A stretch of DNA of 64,000 nt, taken from Rhodopirellula sp. SM50 (GTDB taxonomy: Bacteria; Planctomycetota; Planctomycetia; Pirellulales; Pirellulaceae). The position numbers and the translations under genes were made by a program. Below are positions 18,998 through 27,473 of this stretch, piece after piece. Each line of letters begins with the position of its first letter. The first letter of the stretch is position 1. The stretch lies in NCBI RefSeq assembly GCF_002289565.1, contig NZ_NTFY01000007.1, positions 1 to 64,000 of the forward strand, read 5' to 3'. The notes under the pieces are model-generated. The model had not been told where the DNA came from and ran no database searches. It saw only the letters and a list, made by a program, of their open reading frames with translations.

Positions 18998-20470
18998 ATG
19001 AATGCTAAGCAACGATTGATCCGCTTGAATCGACGTTCGCTGTTCTCGCAATCCGCGGCGGGATTGGGCGCCGCAGCGTTGGCGTCGCTGGACACCCGCG
19101 CCGACGCGGCGCCCAGGGTATCGGATTACCGGTCCGAGACGGCCAAGGGCGGACTGCCCGAATTGCCACACCACGAACCCAAAGCCAAACGGGCGATCTA
19201 TCTGTTCATGTCCGGTGCACCCAGCCAGATGGATCTGTGGGACCACAAACCGACCATGACCGACTGGTTCGACAAGGACCTGCCGGATTCCATTCGCCAG
19301 GGTCAGCGGTTGACGACGATGACCAGCGGGCAAGCTCGATTTCCGATCGCGCCGAGCATCTACAACTTTTCGCCGCACGGTGAAAACGGAACGATGGTCA
19401 GCGAGTTGTTGCCACACACGGCGAAACACGTCGACGAAATCGCGTTGATCAAATCGATGCACACCGAAGCGATCAATCATGACCCCGCGATCACCTACAT
19501 TTGCACCGGCGACCAGTTGCCGGGCAAAGCCAGTTTGGGTTCTTGGCTCAGCTACGGCCTGGGGACCGAAAATGAAAATCTGCCCGACTTCCTGGTGATG
19601 ACCGCATCCTGGACCGGGCGGAAGGAGGCCCAAGCGCTCTACAACCGGCTTTGGGGAAGCGGCTTTCTGCCCAGCAAGTATCAAGGCGTGGCGCTGCGCA
19701 GCGCAGGGGATCCGGTCTTGTATCTGTCCAACCCCAAGGGCGTCGATTCGAAACTGCGTCGCGAGATGCTGGACTCATTGGCGCGTTTGAATCGCGTCAC
19801 CGCCGAATCGATCGGCGACCCCGAAACCGATGCCCGCATCGCACAGTACGAGATGGCATTTCGGATGCAGACCAGTGTGCCGGATCTGGCCAACATCAGC
19901 GACGAGCCAAAGTACATCTTGGACATGTACGGCGATGACGTGACCACACCGGGAACGTTTGCCAATTGCTGTTTGATGGCTCGCCGAATGGCTGAACGCG
20001 GCGTGCGTTTCACCCAGATCTTTCATCGCGGCTGGGACCAACACGGCAACCTGCCCAAGGACTTGCCGAATCAGTGCAAAGACATTGACCGCCCCTGTTC
20101 GGCACTACTCAAAGACCTTCGTCAACGTGGCATGATCGATGACACGCTGGTGGTTTGGGGCGGCGAGTTTGGACGAACGATGTACTGTCAGGGAAGCTTG
20201 ACCAAAACCAACTACGGCCGGGACCATCACCCCAAGTGTTTTTCGGTGTGGCTGGCCGGGGCGGGGATCCGGGGCGGCGTGGTCCACGGCGCGACCGATG
20301 AATTCAGTTACAACGTGACCGAAAACCCCGTCCACATCCGTGATCTCAATGCCACGATCTTGCATCTGATGGGAATCGATTCGGACCGATTCACCTATGC
20401 GTTCAAGGGACTCGATCAACGTCTGACCGGGGTTGAAGGTGGCGACGTCGTCCGCCAGGTGCTGGCGTAG
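18998..20470 (+). CDS. DUF1501 domain protein, Tat-like signal
   Basis: The 490-residue protein starts [20 protein letters not shown], a twin-arginine-type leader followed by an Ala-rich hydrophobic stretch. The DUF1501 body shows [77 protein letters not shown] and a C-terminal [11 protein letters not shown]. The fold is related to sulfatases and alkaline phosphatases, with conserved Asp/His metal-ligand-like positions. It is co-transcribed with the PSCyt1/DUF1549/DUF1553 gene (12-bp gap), and the two probably work together in the periplasm. The substrate is unknown. Confidence 0.9.
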   Translation: MNAKQRLIRLNRRSLFSQSAAGLGAAALASLDTRADAAPRVSDYRSETAKGGLPELPHHEPKAKRAIYLFMSGAPSQMDLWDHKPTMTDWFDKDLPDSIRQGQRLTTMTSGQARFPIAPSIYNFSPHGENGTMVSELLPHTAKHVDEIALIKSMHTEAINHDPAITYICTGDQLPGKASLGSWLSYGLGTENENLPDFLVMTASWTGRKEAQALYNRLWGSGFLPSKYQGVALRSAGDPVLYLSNPKGVDSKLRREMLDSLARLNRVTAESIGDPETDARIAQYEMAFRMQTSVPDLANISDEPKYILDMYGDDVTTPGTFANCCLMARRMAERGVRFTQIFHRGWDQHGNLPKDLPNQCKDIDRPCSALLKDLRQRGMIDDTLVVWGGEFGRTMYCQGSLTKTNYGRDHHPKCFSVWLAGAGIRGGVVHGATDEFSYNVTENPVHIRDLNATILHLMGIDSDRFTYAFKGLDQRLTGVEGGDVVRQVLA

Positions 20471-20490
20471 ACCGTCATAGGAATAGATCT

Positions 20491-21909
20491 TTGTCGCATC
20501 CCAAAATGAACGCGTCTTCGGCGGCCGCTGTCGTGGCGGCCAGCATGATCGGCGCCGGGGTTTACACGACCAGCGGGTTCACGCTCGGTGATTTGGGTGA
20601 GCCCCGTTACGTGATCGCGGCCTGGGCGATCGGCGGAGTGATCGCAATTTGCGGCGCGTTGTGTTACGGGGCACTCGCCCAGCAGTTCACCGAATCGGGT
20701 GGTGAATATTTGTTTCTGGCCCGCGCGGTCCATCCCGCTGCCGGCATGATGGCCGGATGGGTTTCGCTGTTGGCCGGATTCACCGGCGCGATGGCGTTTG
20801 CCGCGACGACGTTTGAATCGTTTGCCCGCGGTGCGGGGTTTGGATTGCTGGACCCGTTGCCCGATCGATCGATCGCGATCGTGTTGGTCTTGCTGGCGGC
20901 GATCGTCCACAGCCTGGGGCTCCAACGTGGGACGCACATTCAAAACGGCGTGGTGATTGCCAAACTGGTTTTGATCGGGCTGTTCGTGCTGATCGCCTAC
21001 AGCACGCTTTCGACGTGGCAGGGGACCGCCGTCGCCGCTATGTCCGATCCGGGGGTAGACGCTGGGGGCGAGGCGACGACAGGCGACGGCTGGGCATTTG
21101 CGTTGGTGTTCGCCAACGCGTTGACGTGGATTTCGCTCAGCTACAGCGGATTCAACGCGGCGGTTTATCTGACCGACGAGATCGACCAACCGACGCGAAA
21201 TGTGCCGCGTGCGATGCTGTTTGGCACGGTGGCGGTGACGGTGCTGTACCTGCTGTTGAACATTATTTTCGTCTACGCCCCGCCGGCGGCCGAGGTCGCC
21301 GGGCAACCCAACGTGGCGACGTTGGCGGCCGAATCGGTCGGCCGCCAAATCCAGGCCCGCGGATCGAATTGGGGATCGTGGGTCAGCCCCTTGGTCAGGA
21401 TTGCGATTCTGGCGGGGTTGGGGACATCGGTGTTGGCCCTGATGCAGACAGGGCCCCGCGTCTATCAAAAAATGGCGGCCGATCGCCTGTTACCGCGTTG
21501 GTTGAGCGGTCGCCGCGGCGGCGACATTGGCGCAGGGACGAGTGCCGGACCGCTCGAATCGCTGCCCACGATCTGGATCCAAGCCGGCTTGGCGATCGTG
21601 GTGATTTGCATCAGCACGCTTCGCGAACAACTCGACTATCTGGGCTTTACCTTGTCGATTTGCGCGGCCCTGTGTGGATCGTTGGTTTTCCTGTTTCGCA
21701 ACCACGGCGTGCACCCGGTTCAGGTCTGGGGATACCCGTGGGTGCCGATCATCTACGTCGTGGGCACCCTGGGGATCGCGACATTGACGGCGATTCGGGT
21801 TCCGTTGCAAGCCACGGTGGGATTGGGCACCCTTGGGATCGGGATCGCGGCATACTTGGTGTCCCGATTTCTGTGGGGTAGTCGGGCCTTCGTTGATCGA
21901 CGAAACTAA
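20491..21909 (+). CDS. APC-superfamily amino acid/polyamine transporter
   Basis: This polytopic inner-membrane protein of about 470 residues has around 12 hydrophobic helices. The helix-1 glycine-rich motif SMIGAGVYTTSGF is the APC substrate-binding unwound segment, followed by GALCYGALAQQFTESGGEYLFL, typical of helix 3. Substrate is probably an amino acid; specificity cannot be read. The start is either TTG 20491 or ATG 20506, five codons apart. It follows the DUF1501 gene by 20 bp on the same strand, so it may belong to that transcript. The C-terminus ends with a short basic tail. Confidence 0.85.
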   Translation: MSHPKMNASSAAAVVAASMIGAGVYTTSGFTLGDLGEPRYVIAAWAIGGVIAICGALCYGALAQQFTESGGEYLFLARAVHPAAGMMAGWVSLLAGFTGAMAFAATTFESFARGAGFGLLDPLPDRSIAIVLVLLAAIVHSLGLQRGTHIQNGVVIAKLVLIGLFVLIAYSTLSTWQGTAVAAMSDPGVDAGGEATTGDGWAFALVFANALTWISLSYSGFNAAVYLTDEIDQPTRNVPRAMLFGTVAVTVLYLLLNIIFVYAPPAAEVAGQPNVATLAAESVGRQIQARGSNWGSWVSPLVRIAILAGLGTSVLALMQTGPRVYQKMAADRLLPRWLSGRRGGDIGAGTSAGPLESLPTIWIQAGLAIVVICISTLREQLDYLGFTLSICAALCGSLVFLFRNHGVHPVQVWGYPWVPIIYVVGTLGIATLTAIRVPLQATVGLGTLGIGIAAYLVSRFLWGSRAFVDRRN

Positions 21910-22062
21910 TGCACCCGTCCGCAGTGACACGAGCCACGAGTCCCTGCAAGCGGGGTGGGGGGGATAGCCACGGAAAGTGAGAATGCCCCCCGCAATGAAT
22001 TCACCGGTCGAGCGACTTGCCCGACCACCTTTTCACTGAAACCTCTCGAAATAGACGCGACT

Positions 22063-23205
22063 ATGAGATACGCATTTCGCTTGGCTGAACTGTTGGGCCA
22101 CACCCCGGACCGTCGCAAACGTCCGGGGACGATTAAGTCGATTGTGGAACACACGGGTTTAGACCGTCACCAAGTCGCGTCGCTTTTGAAGAATGAGGCC
22201 AAGTACATCCCGCTGGATGCCCTGTCGCGTCTGTGCGATTACTTGATCGACCAGGGGCATGCGACCGCGGACCAATTGCCGGGGGCACTGTTTGCAGTCA
22301 ATCCGGAGAACTTTTGGGAGCTGATCGCGCGGCGTAAAGAGATTGAGATCATCGTGGGGGTTCGGGCGACCGATGCCAACGCGACTCCCGAAGGAGCTTC
22401 GGTGGTCGCCAGCGACTCGGTTCTGGTCGGCGAAGTCCTCAGTGGCGTGTCGACGCTCGGCGGCGTCGCCAAGCACAAGGAGCAGGACGGCGACGAAGGG
22501 ACCGGACGCGAAGTCCCCATGCCCGACCGATTCCAACAGACACTGGTCTGGAGCCCGGGACAGGTCGATCCGGCCGACGTGCGAGAGCGGGCGGACGAAG
22601 TCTTTGACGGGTTTGTCGATGCGACGGGCGACCGCGGCATGATCTGCATCGGCAGCATCAAGAGCAACCCGGTCGTCGAACTGCTGTTCTCCGACGTGTT
22701 CGGTTGCACGCCGTTTGTAACCGAAGACGACGTCGATGATGTGTCGGCACGTTCCTGTCCGTTCTTTCTGCGCTACCGAGATTCCGACCCCAAACCCGAT
22801 AGCGCTTCGGCGGGCACGCGGTTGAGTAAGAACGAAGACGCGCCCGAACCGGGTTTTTACTACGAAAAAGACGACGGAACCTGGGAATTTGCCGGCGGCA
22901 CGAACAAGGACACCGCAATGGTGTTCTACATTTACCGTGAAGCGCTCGGTCGACTCGATATGGTGCTCAGCGGATTCTCCGGACGCGCGACGCGGCTGTT
23001 GGCCAGGACGTTGGCGATTCGGGGCGAAGAGTTCTGGCCGCCGGTCTACGAGAAAGGCGGCGACATCATCGGCGCCTACCTGGTCACCTACGAGCAACCC
23101 GAAGACGAACAGACCCGAGACGACGCGCTGTTCAATCCCAGCGGCCCGGCCGAGATCATGCCGCTGCCGACCAAGGCGATCTCGCGTCGGCTGGCGCGGC
23201 GATAA
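22063..23205 (+). CDS. HTH-domain protein with unrecognised C-terminal domain
   Basis: The 380-residue soluble protein starts with a Cro/C1-like helix-turn-helix (residues 1-65: GTIKSIVEHTGLDRHQVASL, LDALSRLCDYLI). Residues 66-180 form a poorly defined linker. Residues 190-345 look like an alpha/beta domain: MICIGSIKSNPVVELLFSDV (193-212) then FGCTPF, a Gly-rich VLSGFSGRATRLLARTLAI (301-319), and GAYLVTYE near the end. The GS..SNP..EL pattern resembles a ligand-binding loop, but I cannot name the family. A transcriptional regulator or sensor is inferred. The ATG at 22063 begins at the HTH; a longer in-frame start at 21955 adds an unlikely 36 residues. Confidence 0.6.
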   Translation: MRYAFRLAELLGHTPDRRKRPGTIKSIVEHTGLDRHQVASLLKNEAKYIPLDALSRLCDYLIDQGHATADQLPGALFAVNPENFWELIARRKEIEIIVGVRATDANATPEGASVVASDSVLVGEVLSGVSTLGGVAKHKEQDGDEGTGREVPMPDRFQQTLVWSPGQVDPADVRERADEVFDGFVDATGDRGMICIGSIKSNPVVELLFSDVFGCTPFVTEDDVDDVSARSCPFFLRYRDSDPKPDSASAGTRLSKNEDAPEPGFYYEKDDGTWEFAGGTNKDTAMVFYIYREALGRLDMVLSGFSGRATRLLARTLAIRGEEFWPPVYEKGGDIIGAYLVTYEQPEDEQTRDDALFNPSGPAEIMPLPTKAISRRLARR

Positions 23206-23226
23206 TCCCACCTTTGAATTGACAAC

Positions 23227-24063
23227 ATGGCAAAATCAAAATCCAAGTCGTCGCCCACGATGGCGGCGACGGCGGACAAGTTTGACCTCTATCAACAATC
23301 GGTACAGACCCCCGAACATGAGGTCGAATTCTTTGAACAAGCCTATCGCGAGGCCTATAAACGCAAACCGCTGACGCTTCGAGAAGACTTTTGCGGCACC
23401 TTCGCGGTGTGTTGCAAGTGGGTCGCGTCGAACCCCCGCCGCACCGCGGTTGGCGTCGACTTCTGCAGCGAAACGCTGCAATGGGGACGTGACCACAATC
23501 TGGCCAAATTAAAACCGGCTCAGCGGAAACGCGTCACGCTGCTCGAACAGGACGTGCGCGACGGCAACACCCAACCGGCCGACGTCTTGGCCGCCCAGAA
23601 TTTTTCGTTCTGGATCTTCAAAACCCGCCCCGAAGTCGTCGAGTACTTCAAGATCGCCCGCTCCCATCTGAACGATCAGGGCATCATGGTCATGGACATG
23701 ATGGGCGGCGGTGAATGCTTCAACGAAGACCACACCGACAAGCGGACGATCAAAAAAGGAAAGAAAGGGTTCGACTATCACTGGAAACAGGAATCTTTCA
23801 ACCCGATCACCGCCGACGCGAGTTTTTCAATTTCATTCAAGTTCCCCGACGGCAGCAAACTGAAGCGGGCCTTTGAATACCATTGGCGGTTCTGGACGAT
23901 CCCCGAAGTCCGCGAGATGCTGGCCGAAGCCGGATTCCGCGAGAGCCACGTTTACTGGGAACGCGAGAACGAAGAAGACCCGGAACTCGATGGCGGATGG
24001 TATCGCTGCGGGGCAGCCGACAGCGACCCCAGCTGGATCTGCTACATCGTCGCCATCAAATAG
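23227..24063 (+). CDS. Class I SAM-dependent methyltransferase
   Basis: The 278-residue soluble protein has a Rossmann-type methyltransferase core: LREDFCGTFAVCCKWVASNP as motif I (an FCGT variant of the usual GxGxG), AVGVDFCSETLQWGRDHN as motif II, LLEQDVRDGNT as motif III, and MVMDMMGGGECF. The C-terminal part (YHWRFWTIPEVREMLAEAGF, then HVYWE) is typical of small-molecule or lipid-type methyltransferases. Substrate is unknown. It follows the HTH gene by 21 bp, so co-transcription is likely. Its TAG stop runs directly into a family C repeat. Confidence 0.82.
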   Translation: MAKSKSKSSPTMAATADKFDLYQQSVQTPEHEVEFFEQAYREAYKRKPLTLREDFCGTFAVCCKWVASNPRRTAVGVDFCSETLQWGRDHNLAKLKPAQRKRVTLLEQDVRDGNTQPADVLAAQNFSFWIFKTRPEVVEYFKIARSHLNDQGIMVMDMMGGGECFNEDHTDKRTIKKGKKGFDYHWKQESFNPITADASFSISFKFPDGSKLKRAFEYHWRFWTIPEVREMLAEAGFRESHVYWERENEEDPELDGGWYRCGAADSDPSWICYIVAIK

Positions 24064-24356
24064 TGGCGTAAGCTTCCAGCTTGCGTCCCCTGCCGTCGCC
24101 AGACGGCAGTCGCCCCATCCCTCCCACCCTAAACCAAGCGGGATGCTTTCCGGCCTGTTGATTTAATCGGATCACACGTGGGATCAGCCGTTTCGCGCGA
24201 GCGTACGGGCCTGCAGCACGAAGAAAATACACCAGAGCCCGTAGGCTCGCGCCAAACGGCTGATTAAATCGAGACGCCGTTTTGTTAGCGGCAGGGCGCA
24301 AGCCCTCCGGTCTTTCAAGCCGAAACCGGACGCCAAGCTGCAAGCTTCCCCCACTA
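24062..24356. repeat. Composite palindromic intergenic element (families C, A and B)
   Basis: The whole convergent gap is repeat. The left end is family C (AGTGGCGTAAGCTTCCAGC), entering from the methyltransferase stop. A family A palindrome follows, with arms about 24160-24210 and 24237-24270 (GGCTCGCGCCAAACGGCTGA on the right). Half of a family B unit (GTTAGCGGCAGGGCGCAAGC) starts near 24286. An inverted family C copy at 24332-24356 reads from the minus-strand stop codon as TAGTGGGGGAAGCTTGCAGC. Both convergent stop codons are TAG and abut the C copies. Confidence 0.85.
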
Positions 24357-25052
24357 CCTCGGTTTGGCCCGGGTTAGTTGTTCGAGCGACTCAAACAGCG
24401 AGTCGACTTGACGGTCGGTCGGGTCGGGGGCGATGGCGGTGTAATAGCCGGAGTGGATTCCGAGGGCGGCGCGCATGGCGGCGGCGCGTTCTGGCGGGGC
24501 GTCGATCATCACGTTGACCATTTCGAAATCGCGGTCCCAGAGGACGCGGTCGGCCAGCACTTCGACCAGCCAGCTCCAACGATCGACCTCCAACGAATCC
24601 ACCTCGAGGTCAAACACCGATTTTTGGTCGGCCTCTTGCAAACGCTCTTCCCGAAGCAGCACGTCGTCGTCTTCGTTTTCCAGAAAGGCGTCCAGTGCGG
24701 CTTGTCGCCAGCGGCAGCGGAACTCCTCTGGCGAAACCGGATGCAATTCGATCTCGAGTTCGATTTGCTGGATGATGTTTTGATAGACCGCCGCGACGGC
24801 CGCTTCGTTGATGCCGCTTAACTCGAGCGTCTGGTCAGTTTCCTGCAACAGATTGGTGGCCAACAAATCGAGCACCGCGAGTTGCTGTTGCCAGGTCAAT
24901 TCATCGAACAACGTGACGCCATACTCCCACGGCTCTTCCTCGGTTTCGCGACAACTGGCCAGTTCCTGAACCATGGTTGCCAGCGAGTCACGCACCAACT
25001 CCGCCTCCTCACCAACCAGATACCGGTCGCCAAAGGGAGTATGCCAAGTCAT
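24354..25052 (-). CDS. Hypothetical acidic protein
   Basis: The family is not recognised. The 232-residue soluble protein is rich in Glu, Asp and Leu and mostly helical, with a Trp-rich start (MTWHTPFGDRYLVGEEAEL) and ELTWQQQLAVLDLLATNLLQ. The C-terminal part contains DRVLWDRDFEMVNVMIDAPP and GIHSGYYTAIAPDPTDRQV. No signal peptide, membrane helix or catalytic motif is visible. Base usage is like its neighbours. It converges on the methyltransferase gene, and its TAG stop abuts a family C repeat. Confidence 0.6.
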   Translation of the reverse strand: MTWHTPFGDRYLVGEEAELVRDSLATMVQELASCRETEEEPWEYGVTLFDELTWQQQLAVLDLLATNLLQETDQTLELSGINEAAVAAVYQNIIQQIELEIELHPVSPEEFRCRWRQAALDAFLENEDDDVLLREERLQEADQKSVFDLEVDSLEVDRWSWLVEVLADRVLWDRDFEMVNVMIDAPPERAAAMRAALGIHSGYYTAIAPDPTDRQVDSLFESLEQLTRAKPR

Positions 25053-25530
25053 CGTGAGTATCCGGATCGTGCCAACCGTGCGAAAGAGAAGGACGCCGCG
25101 TCACGCAATCGGCCCGGCCGGATCGGCAGGTCGACGTGATCGAGGCAGGGGAGATCTTGATTGATCCAGCGCCGGACTGCAAGCTTTTAGCGTGACGCGA
25201 CAACGAAGAAGCCGAATCGGCTGGCGCACCCATTTTTTTGTTTGCCTATTCTTCGCGTTTTACCCGCCAATCGTTGAGAATTCAGCTCGAAAGCGGGGCA
25301 GGATGGCTCAAACGCGGTAATCTGGGTGACTTTTCCGTCCCTCAACCCCGGTTTGTCGTGCCGAAAACCGCCGAATCGCCTTAACGGCTTGGCGTTGATC
25401 GCGGCATCTCTAAAATCTCCTCCTGACGACTTCCCTTCCCAATCCCGCTTCGACGGTCCGAACCGCCCCATCGATGGAATCAGCGTCGGCCTCTTTTGCA
25501 TAGAAACAATCCTCCCTTCCCTGTCGAGTA
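25053..25530. other. Intergenic region upstream of phosphofructokinase
   Basis: This is a divergent gap of about 480 bp between the unknown gene (minus) and pfp (plus), so it should hold both promoters. I see no repeat-family member, no tRNA-like structure and no supported small gene. There is a T-rich run near 25231. Confidence 0.5.
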
Positions 25531-26820
25531 ATGAACACCATGCCAGACCATCACACCCTGGATATCAAACGCGTTGCCATTCTGTTTGCCGGAGGCCCCG
25601 CGCCGGCTGCCAACGCGGTGATTTCGACGGCTGCGTTTTCATTCCTGGAAGAAGGCTCGCAGGTTTTCGGGATCAAGCACGGCTACAGTCGTCTGGCCGA
25701 CTACACGGCCGCAGGCCCGCTGCAAGAAGGCGTCGACTACTTGCGGTTCACCCACGAATCGCTGACCCACGCCCGCAGCAGTCGCGGCATCATGATCGGG
25801 ACCGCGCGCACCAACCCGGGCAAACATGTCAGCAGCCCCGAGCACTTGAAAGACCCCGAGCTGGTCGCGCCGCTGCGACGCGTTTACGAAGGCCTCTGCT
25901 CCCTCGAAATCGACGCGTTGATTTCGATCGGCGGTGACGACACGCTGAAGACGGCCAACAAATTAAAAATGTTCCAGGACAACCTGCCCGGCGACGCTCG
26001 CCGTTTCCCGGTCATCCACCTGCCCAAGACGATCGACAACGACTACAGCGGAATCGATTTCACGTTCGGGTTCTTCACCGCCGTGGAAACCTTGGCCGAA
26101 GAGATTCGCAACTTGAATTACGACGCCGCAGCCGGAAAGGCGTACTTCTTATGCGAAGCGATGGGACGCAGCGCCGGCTGGTTGGCCTATGGCGCGGCGA
26201 TCGCCGGTGAAGGCAGTTTGGTGATGAGCGTCGAAGACATCGCCGGCGACTTGGCAGCCGAAGAGGTGGATCCGGAAACCGGCAAACCTCGCAAGATCAT
26301 GGTGCTGGACAAAGTGATCGACAAGATGGTCGACATGATGGTCGCCCGTGAACGCGAAGGCCGCGAGTACGGAACCATCGTCGTCGCCGAAGGCCTGGCG
26401 GAATTCTTGCCCGCGAAATACCTGGAAGGCGTTTCCCGGGATGACCACGGACACATCAATATCTCCGCAATCAACCTGGGCGCATTGCTGAGCGGACTGC
26501 TCGCGAAAGCCTACACGGCTCGAACCGGCAAAGCACGCAAGGTCAACGGTCTGCAACTCGGCTATGAGGCGCGTTGCGCGCCGCCCCACGCTTACGACGT
26601 GATGCTGGGCTCGCAACTCGGCGTCGGTGCGTACCGTGCCCTCGTGGAAGAGAAACTCAACGGCGTGATGGTCTCGGTCTCCGGTCAACTGGATCTGCAC
26701 TACGTGCCGTTCAACAAGTTGGTCGATCCCCAAACGCTGGTCACGAAAGTTCGCTTCATCGAACCCGGCAGCGACTTCCACCGCCTGGCTCGGTTCCTGG
26801 AAACCTGCACCGATAGCTGA
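25531..26820 (+). CDS. pfp: Pyrophosphate-dependent phosphofructokinase
   Basis: This enzyme interconverts fructose-6-phosphate and fructose-1,6-bisphosphate. The 429-residue protein has the PFK motifs FAGGPAPAANAVI (19-31), GGDDT (134-138), PKTIDND (165-171) and MGRSAGWLAYG. Asp in the second position of GGDD and Lys in PKTIDND are the marks of PPi-dependent rather than ATP-dependent enzymes, so the reaction is predicted to be reversible and to use pyrophosphate. The glycine loop is atypical (APAAN instead of APGxN). It is a single gene, with a strong hairpin 28 bp after its stop. Confidence 0.9.
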   Translation: MNTMPDHHTLDIKRVAILFAGGPAPAANAVISTAAFSFLEEGSQVFGIKHGYSRLADYTAAGPLQEGVDYLRFTHESLTHARSSRGIMIGTARTNPGKHVSSPEHLKDPELVAPLRRVYEGLCSLEIDALISIGGDDTLKTANKLKMFQDNLPGDARRFPVIHLPKTIDNDYSGIDFTFGFFTAVETLAEEIRNLNYDAAAGKAYFLCEAMGRSAGWLAYGAAIAGEGSLVMSVEDIAGDLAAEEVDPETGKPRKIMVLDKVIDKMVDMMVAREREGREYGTIVVAEGLAEFLPAKYLEGVSRDDHGHINISAINLGALLSGLLAKAYTARTGKARKVNGLQLGYEARCAPPHAYDVMLGSQLGVGAYRALVEEKLNGVMVSVSGQLDLHYVPFNKLVDPQTLVTKVRFIEPGSDFHRLARFLETCTDS

Positions 26821-27473
26821 ACACCGCTCGAACACCCCTCTGCACTCCTCGTTCCAAGGCTCCGCCTTGGAACGAGCGGTGCAGAAGATCACCCGGTTCG
26901 GTTCGCCAAAGGCGATCAACAACAGAGCCTGGGGTGAGCCCCAGCTATGTTGTGGATGCCCTTTAGGCAAACGCCGCGGAACGGTTTCCGTCTAAAATTC
27001 GGAGCGGCAGCAACAACCAATTTTGCGTAGCCCGGGCGGAGCCCTACGCCGGGAACGATTTGTTAGCGGTAGGGCGCGAGCCCTCCGGTCGTTCGCGGTA
27101 TTTCTGAAGCGCGACCGGACGGCTCGCGCCGTTCCGCTAACACTTTGACGCGAAGCGGGGTGCTTTTGTTAGCGGTAGGGCGCGAGCCCTCCGGTCGTTC
27201 ACGGTAGGTTTGAAGCGCGACCGGACGGCTCGCGCCGTTCCGCTAACACTTGACGCTAAGCGGGGTGCTTTTGTTAGCGGTAGGGCGCGAGCCCTCCAGT
27301 CGTTCACGGTAGGTTTGAAGCGTGACCGGACGGCTCGCGCCGTTCCGCTAACACTTTTAGAGCAAAAGGACGTGACATTGGACGCAAGCCCAATGCCAAA
27401 AAATCGTTCACGGCATAGGGCGGAGCCCGGGAACGAGTCGGTTCGACAGGCTGGAAGCCTGTCCCACTCACCG
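26821..27473. repeat. Convergent repeat region: families F, E, B (three copies) and D
   Basis: After the pfp hairpin comes a family F palindrome (26900-26972; GCCTGGGGT and ATGTTGTGGATGCC motifs, also found near 39219-39474). A family E segment (CCCGGGCGGAGCCC) follows near 27032. Three family B palindromes at 27062-27142, 27168-27246 and 27273-27352 are spaced about 105 bp apart. Then come another family E segment (27410-27435) and the family D hairpin GACAGGCTGGAAGCCTGTC (27446-27464) next to the eboE stop. No coding gene is supported. Confidence 0.85.
26848..26876 (+). terminator. Hairpin downstream of pfp
   Basis: A perfect 13-bp stem, CTCGTTCCAAGGC/GCCTTGGAACGAG, around loop TCC lies shortly after the pfp stop. 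The outer bases (GCACT/GGTGC) extend the pairing imperfectly. No T-run follows, so the terminator call rests on position and stability. Confidence 0.55.

Noticed and set aside
18191-19684. A 497-residue minus-strand frame across the PSCyt1 and DUF1501 genes
   Set aside because: It is a high-GC antisense open frame that spans the junction of two well-supported genes.
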